Positions 60,633 to 64,000 of a stretch of DNA of 64,000 nucleotides are shown piece after piece. Below the pieces are notes generated by a model. The model worked only from the letters and a program-made list of their open reading frames with translations. It had not been told where the DNA came from and did not search any database. How positions within the stretch are numbered: the first letter of the stretch is position 1; each line of letters starts with the position of its first letter. Source of the DNA: Hallerella sp964501065. GTDB lineage: Bacteria; Fibrobacterota; Fibrobacteria; Fibrobacterales; Fibrobacteraceae. Both the position numbers and the translations under genes were made by a program. Location: NCBI GenBank assembly GCA_964501065.1, contig CAZCRF010000002.1:73379-137378 (forward strand), written 5' to 3'.

Positions 60633-61136
60633 ATGAATCGTTTGAACGCTTTCTTTTTCGCCGGGTGCGCGTTTCTCGCCCTTTCGCTTTCCGGGTGTTA
60701 CAGTTTCACGGCGAGCACTCTCCCGAGCCATATCCGCACGGTGCAAATTCACGAAGTCGACAACAAGACCCTGGATCCCGTTCTGGCGAACACACTCCGC
60801 GACAGCGTCGAAAAGCTTTTCCGCAAAAACGCCGGCGGCGTGCGACTGGTCAATTCCGATGCGGATGCGGATTTTGAACTCACCCTTTTGAGCTACACGA
60901 ACAAGCCCGAAAATTACACGAGCGGTTCCGAAGTGGAAACTTACCGGGTGACGATGAAGGTGAACGTGCGCTTTTACGACAACGTCAAGGAGCGGATGAT
61001 TTACAAGGGGGACAATCTCTCTGCCGACGGGACTTACGACGTATTGCAGAACGAGTCGGAAGACCGCCACGGTCAAGCGCGCGCGATTGAAAAATTGCAG
61101 GATTTGATTATTGCAAACGCCTTGGCGAAGTGGTGA
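60633..61136 (+). CDS. lptE: LptE-like LPS-assembly lipoprotein
   Basis: 167 residues. Lipobox LSGC (Cys22), followed directly by YSFTASTLPSHIRTVQI, the usual LptE beginning; then LANTLRDSVEKLF and the beta-alpha segments DADFELTLLSYTNKPENYTS and YRVTMKVNVRFYDN. LptE plugs LptD in the outer membrane. The ATG at 60633 is preferred to an upstream TTG because it gives the lipoprotein signal and the leaderless promoter spacing. Confidence 0.85.
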   Translation: MNRLNAFFFAGCAFLALSLSGCYSFTASTLPSHIRTVQIHEVDNKTLDPVLANTLRDSVEKLFRKNAGGVRLVNSDADADFELTLLSYTNKPENYTSGSEVETYRVTMKVNVRFYDNVKERMIYKGDNLSADGTYDVLQNESEDRHGQARAIEKLQDLIIANALAKW

Positions 61137-61138
61137 CG

Positions 61139-61882
61139 ATGCGGCCGTTCCATTTGTGCTTTCACGATTTTTCGGCAAAGAATGCAGCCCTTGCGGAACG
61201 GCAGGTCCGAAGAATTTCCGACGCTGCCGGATGCCCGCTTTCCGTCGCCGTGATTCCGCAAACGGAAAACGCGGACTCCTTTGCCGAGGAGGCTTTTCGG
61301 CGACGCGTGGAAGCCCTGGAGAACGCCGGGCACGAAATTCTCTTGCACGGTGCTAGGCACTTTGACGACGGACGCTTCCCCCGGAATCCTTGGGGAAAAA
61401 TCGCCCTGAAGTTGACCTCCGGCGAAGCGGAGTTCGCGGGTCTCGGACGTGGAGATTCCTCATCCTTGCTAGATGAAGCAGTGGAGTTTTGGCATCGACT
61501 GCGGATGGATTTGCCCAAGGCCTTCGTGCCGCCCGCATGGTATGGGAATTGTCGTTTGAAAAGCCAAGCACTCGCCCGATTTGATTTTTACGAAGGCCGG
61601 TTTGCCGTTTACAGAAGGGACGGTTGGATTTTTTCCCCGGCTTTGAGCTTTGCCGGGCTTCCCTCTGCGTCATTAGGCTTCGCTTTCGCCTTTGCAAAAT
61701 TCGCCCTGAAGTGTTCGCCGGGAGTCCCACGGCTCGTATTCCACCCGGTGGACTTTGAAACTGTCGGCGAAGTGAAAATCCTGGAGCTTGTCCGGTGGGC
61801 GGCTTCCCGTCGGACGCGGATTCCCTATGCGCGGGGGGAGGGAAAAAGATTTCCCGAGTCGGAATTGGCGAAGAAATCTTGA
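61139..61882 (+). CDS. DUF2334-type polysaccharide-deacetylase-like protein
   Basis: 247 residues, no signal peptide. HLCFHDFSAKNAALAERQVR, LSVAVIPQTENADSFAEEAF, HEILLHGARHF and FVPPAWYGN follow the divergent NodB-like fold of DUF2334 (His/Asp metal site). ATG 61139 lies just after the lptE stop; GTG at 61133 overlapping that stop is an alternative. A role in envelope polysaccharide is inferred from the fold and neighbour only. Confidence 0.7.
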   Translation: MRPFHLCFHDFSAKNAALAERQVRRISDAAGCPLSVAVIPQTENADSFAEEAFRRRVEALENAGHEILLHGARHFDDGRFPRNPWGKIALKLTSGEAEFAGLGRGDSSSLLDEAVEFWHRLRMDLPKAFVPPAWYGNCRLKSQALARFDFYEGRFAVYRRDGWIFSPALSFAGLPSASLGFAFAFAKFALKCSPGVPRLVFHPVDFETVGEVKILELVRWAASRRTRIPYARGEGKRFPESELAKKS

Positions 61883-62018
61883 ATCTGTTTTTGAATTTCT
61901 TCGAGAGGTCTTCCTTCCGCCATTTTCCTTGCCCAGGCTCTTCCGGGGTGAAGCGTATCCCACGGAGAACGTTGTTGACTTTCCCTTCGGCGGAGCGTCC
62001 GATAAAGCAATTGACTTG

Positions 62019-62759
62019 TCATTTCAACAGAAACAGCCGCTGTTCGCCCAATTTGAGTATGGACGGGAAGACCGATACGTCTATCGTTTCCCCGGCAACG
62101 CCTTTCAGGACAACCTTCCCGTTTAGGTCAAATACCACATAATTTTTGCCTTGAAGGGATTTGGAGACTTGAACAAGGCCTCGTTCGAAAAGAACTCGAT
62201 CTGTTTCGTGATAGAGACTTTTTTCAATAGAAACTGCGCTGCAATCTTCTTCCGCCCAGTTAAAGAATTGTTGGGGCATACCACCGCCACCCGCATAGGG
62301 AAATTCGTGAAAATAAATCCACTCCACTTCCCTAGAGGCTCCAAAGTCTGTGTCACACGAGTTCATAGGCTCCACCAGGAGCGTCGCAATGCTGTCCGCT
62401 TGTTCGTATGTCATGTCCAGCATTCCGCATTTTTGCCAACGGAGAAATTCATCCTTGAACACATCGCCGATTCCGTAATCGGAGAGGCTATTTTGTCCAA
62501 TAATCAACCTTTTTTTCTCTCTACTCTCGCTTATTCGTTGGATATAGGTGTTGGAGTCTATAAAGGATCTTTCATATTCTCCCTTTTCACAATTGTACCC
62601 GTCTTCAAGAACAAAAACGGCACCCCAAAACAACGCGGGGCTTCGCAACCAAATGGTGGTGTCCGTAAATACAATTTCCCTCCCGTCCATGTCCAAGCCA
62701 CATTTTTCCGCCATGGAAAAAGCCGCCAAGAACAACACGATTGTTGCGATTCTTTTCAT
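62019..62759 (-). CDS. Secreted protein with a possible C-terminal sorting-type domain
   Basis: 246 residues. Signal peptide MKRIATIVLFLAAFSMA; several Cys in the mature part. The last 45 residues (KNYVVFDLNGKVVLKGVAGE, then an Ile/Leu-rich strand and RLFLLK) resemble the beta-sandwich tails of type IX-exported proteins (VYDLxGKxVxxG, then YxVK). It overlaps the stop of the upstream surface-protein gene (ATGA). Codon use is more AT-rich than in most neighbours. 61883-62018 has no gene. Confidence 0.6.
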   Translation of the reverse strand: MKRIATIVLFLAAFSMAEKCGLDMDGREIVFTDTTIWLRSPALFWGAVFVLEDGYNCEKGEYERSFIDSNTYIQRISESREKKRLIIGQNSLSDYGIGDVFKDEFLRWQKCGMLDMTYEQADSIATLLVEPMNSCDTDFGASREVEWIYFHEFPYAGGGGMPQQFFNWAEEDCSAVSIEKSLYHETDRVLFERGLVQVSKSLQGKNYVVFDLNGKVVLKGVAGETIDVSVFPSILKLGEQRLFLLK

Positions 62760-64000
62760 AATCCGCCTCCGGCTTCAAAATTGAACACGTATTCCAAACG
62801 AATCTGTTCGAAGTTAAAAGGAACAACCTTTATATTTGCATATTGGTGAACAACAATCTCGCTCGCATAGAACTGGCCATATAAATTTTTATCGTCAGTT
62901 TGCCCCAAGACGATTTTGGCGTTTGGAGCGATAATCGTTCCGTACCAATTCGTTTCAAAGAAGACGGTGTTTGAACCTGAATAGATGAACATAAAATTTT
63001 GTGCAGGAAATTCATAAGAGAAATTGCGACCCGTGACATAACCAAAATCGGATTTCCAAATTACCGAGTCCTTGACGCAAAGGACCGTGTTTTGCGATGT
63101 CGTGACAAATCTTACATGGCTTCCGGCTTCTAGTTGTATATTTCCCACATAGACATTTCCCACCGGGAGGTCGATTGTGCCGCCCGATTCCACTTTCAAC
63201 CTCTTGAAATGGTCATCGCCGTTTAGAACGCAGGAGTCTCCCCGCCGAACGACCAAAATGGAATCTCCCACATCATAGAGAGGCATTTTAATGTTCAACG
63301 CCCACGGCCACTGGTCTTTGGCGAAACGTCTTTCGATTGTCACCTTGCCGTCTGGCCTGGTGGTGCCTAGACTGTCCGGGCCGTAAAAATTCACTGAAAA
63401 AGTGTTGTTCGGATTGCTGCGGATGAGTACATTGTTCCGGGCATGCAAATAAGCGGCGGAAGCGCGCGCCCCCATCATGATTCCATAACCGGAATCAGTC
63501 CCCTCGGACGCGTAAATGCAATACCCGGCACCCGATTGACAAGAAACCCCGTCGTTGACCTGCAACCTTTCTTTTGCATACAGGGCGACATTTGGGGAAA
63601 TTTCATTTTCTTTCAAGGTGTCGTTGGAATTGTATCGATACGGCTCCGGATCCACTCCGTCGAGCAGGCCGTCGCCATCGGAATCGGGGTCCAATTCCGC
63701 GCGAAGACCGTCTCCATCCACGTCCGACATATATTCACTATCAATCCCGGCAATAAACCTGATGTTCGACAAATCGAAATCCACTTTCTTGTAAGAACCG
63801 ACAAGGTTCAACGCGCTTTCTTCCAAAATCGTGTACGAATGAATTTCGTCCTTGTCGTTCACGCCGTCAGAGTCTGAATCCGCCAGATGCGGATTCGTCC
63901 CAAAACGATAGACTTCATCAAAATCGGTGATGCCGTCGCCGTCGGAATCGATTAGGCAAGTCCTTTTCTGTAAATTCATGCGCAAAAAGTGGGCTTTTCC
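62756..64000 (-). CDS. Surface protein with calcium-binding repeats, cut by the window edge
   Basis: At least 409 residues visible; the frame stays open to the right edge, so the N-terminus (and any signal peptide) is missing. Asp-rich thrombospondin-3-type repeats (DSDGDGITDFDEV, DSDSDGVNDKDEI, DVDGDGLRAELDPDSDGDGL) come first. A beta-rich domain follows with NWYGTIIAPNAKIVLGQ and LYGQFYASEIVVHQ, resembling choice-of-anchor-A-type adhesin domains. Probably a cell-surface adhesin or wall protein, co-transcribed with the secreted protein downstream. Confidence 0.75.
   Translation of the reverse strand, partial: GKAHFLRMNLQKRTCLIDSDGDGITDFDEVYRFGTNPHLADSDSDGVNDKDEIHSYTILEESALNLVGSYKKVDFDLSNIRFIAGIDSEYMSDVDGDGLRAELDPDSDGDGLLDGVDPEPYRYNSNDTLKENEISPNVALYAKERLQVNDGVSCQSGAGYCIYASEGTDSGYGIMMGARASAAYLHARNNVLIRSNPNNTFSVNFYGPDSLGTTRPDGKVTIERRFAKDQWPWALNIKMPLYDVGDSILVVRRGDSCVLNGDDHFKRLKVESGGTIDLPVGNVYVGNIQLEAGSHVRFVTTSQNTVLCVKDSVIWKSDFGYVTGRNFSYEFPAQNFMFIYSGSNTVFFETNWYGTIIAPNAKIVLGQTDDKNLYGQFYASEIVVHQYANIKVVPFNFEQIRLEYVFNFEAGGGL

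Noticed and set aside
1..64000. CRISPR array, rRNA operon, prophage or complete insertion sequence
   Set aside because: No regularly spaced repeats, rRNA sequence, transposase or phage structural gene was found; the intergenic repeats seen are irregular hairpins.

Overview
The window looks like ordinary chromosome of a Gram-negative bacterium of the Fibrobacterota (Fibrobacter/Hallerella-like). This is inferred, not proven. The reasons are: outer-membrane barrels and lipoproteins throughout; an LptE-like protein; menaquinone synthesis by the futalosine route; thrombospondin-type-3 and OmpA surface proteins; a PorV-like barrel fused to TPRs; and promoters whose -10 element often reads TANNTTTG, as in the FCB superphylum. 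GC content is moderate to high and coding density is high. Many genes overlap by 1-4 nt (ATGA, GTGA, TTGA), and GTG and TTG starts are common.

Layout. 1-4.6 kb, minus strand: a membrane phosphoglycerol-transferase-like enzyme with a poly-G tract, a lipoprotein hydrolase and a MATE transporter. 4.7-9.1 kb: rplM-rpsI, argA and a convergent DEAD-box helicase. 9.2-13.8 kb: tRNA-Ser with a duplicated 3' end and terminator, tyrS, a PfkB kinase, mqnB, mqnD and a small histone-H1-like protein. 14.0-24.8 kb: a seven-gene envelope-machine operon (OmpA/beta-helix protein, PorV-like barrel-TPR fusion, 1249-residue TPR protein, TolQ/ExbB, two TolR/ExbD and a TonB/AgmX-like protein). 25-32.2 kb: an outer-membrane protein, a lipoprotein and the rod-shape operon mreBCD-mrdA-rodA. 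32.2-37.6 kb: a 61-residue repeat protein on the minus strand, then rseP, purD, purE, a DUF3108 protein and a barrel. 37.6-39.4 kb: tRNA-Arg, a strongly structured leader and four tiny secreted proteins. 39.4-42.5 kb: rimO, a SPOR lipoprotein, rpsU and yqeY. 42.5-51.7 kb, minus strand: gltB-gltD-NifA-like regulator, an outer-membrane protein and folE. 52-57.1 kb: HIT protein, recO, panB, a Lys-rich histone-like protein, an unknown gene, Ppx/GppA, pseudouridine synthase and ApaH-like phosphatase. 57.4-64 kb: nadA, an outer-membrane protein, serS (minus), lptE, a DUF2334 protein and two minus-strand surface/secreted proteins running off the right edge.

Most striking points: (1) the 14-24.8 kb operon has one TolQ-like protein and two TolR-like proteins, one of which lacks the proton-carrying Asp, plus TPR, barrel and TonB-like parts, resembling the Agl-Glt motility or energised-envelope machines of myxobacteria; (2) six genes carry TANNTT followed by exactly six bases and ATG, predicting leaderless mRNAs; (3) three intergenic regions share a composite of G/T-rich degenerate repeats and serial mini-hairpins; (4) there is a nested four-helix element at 38037-38120; (5) rpsI appears to start at ATT. 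Searches and structure predictions could not be run here, so family names rest on reading motifs by eye.
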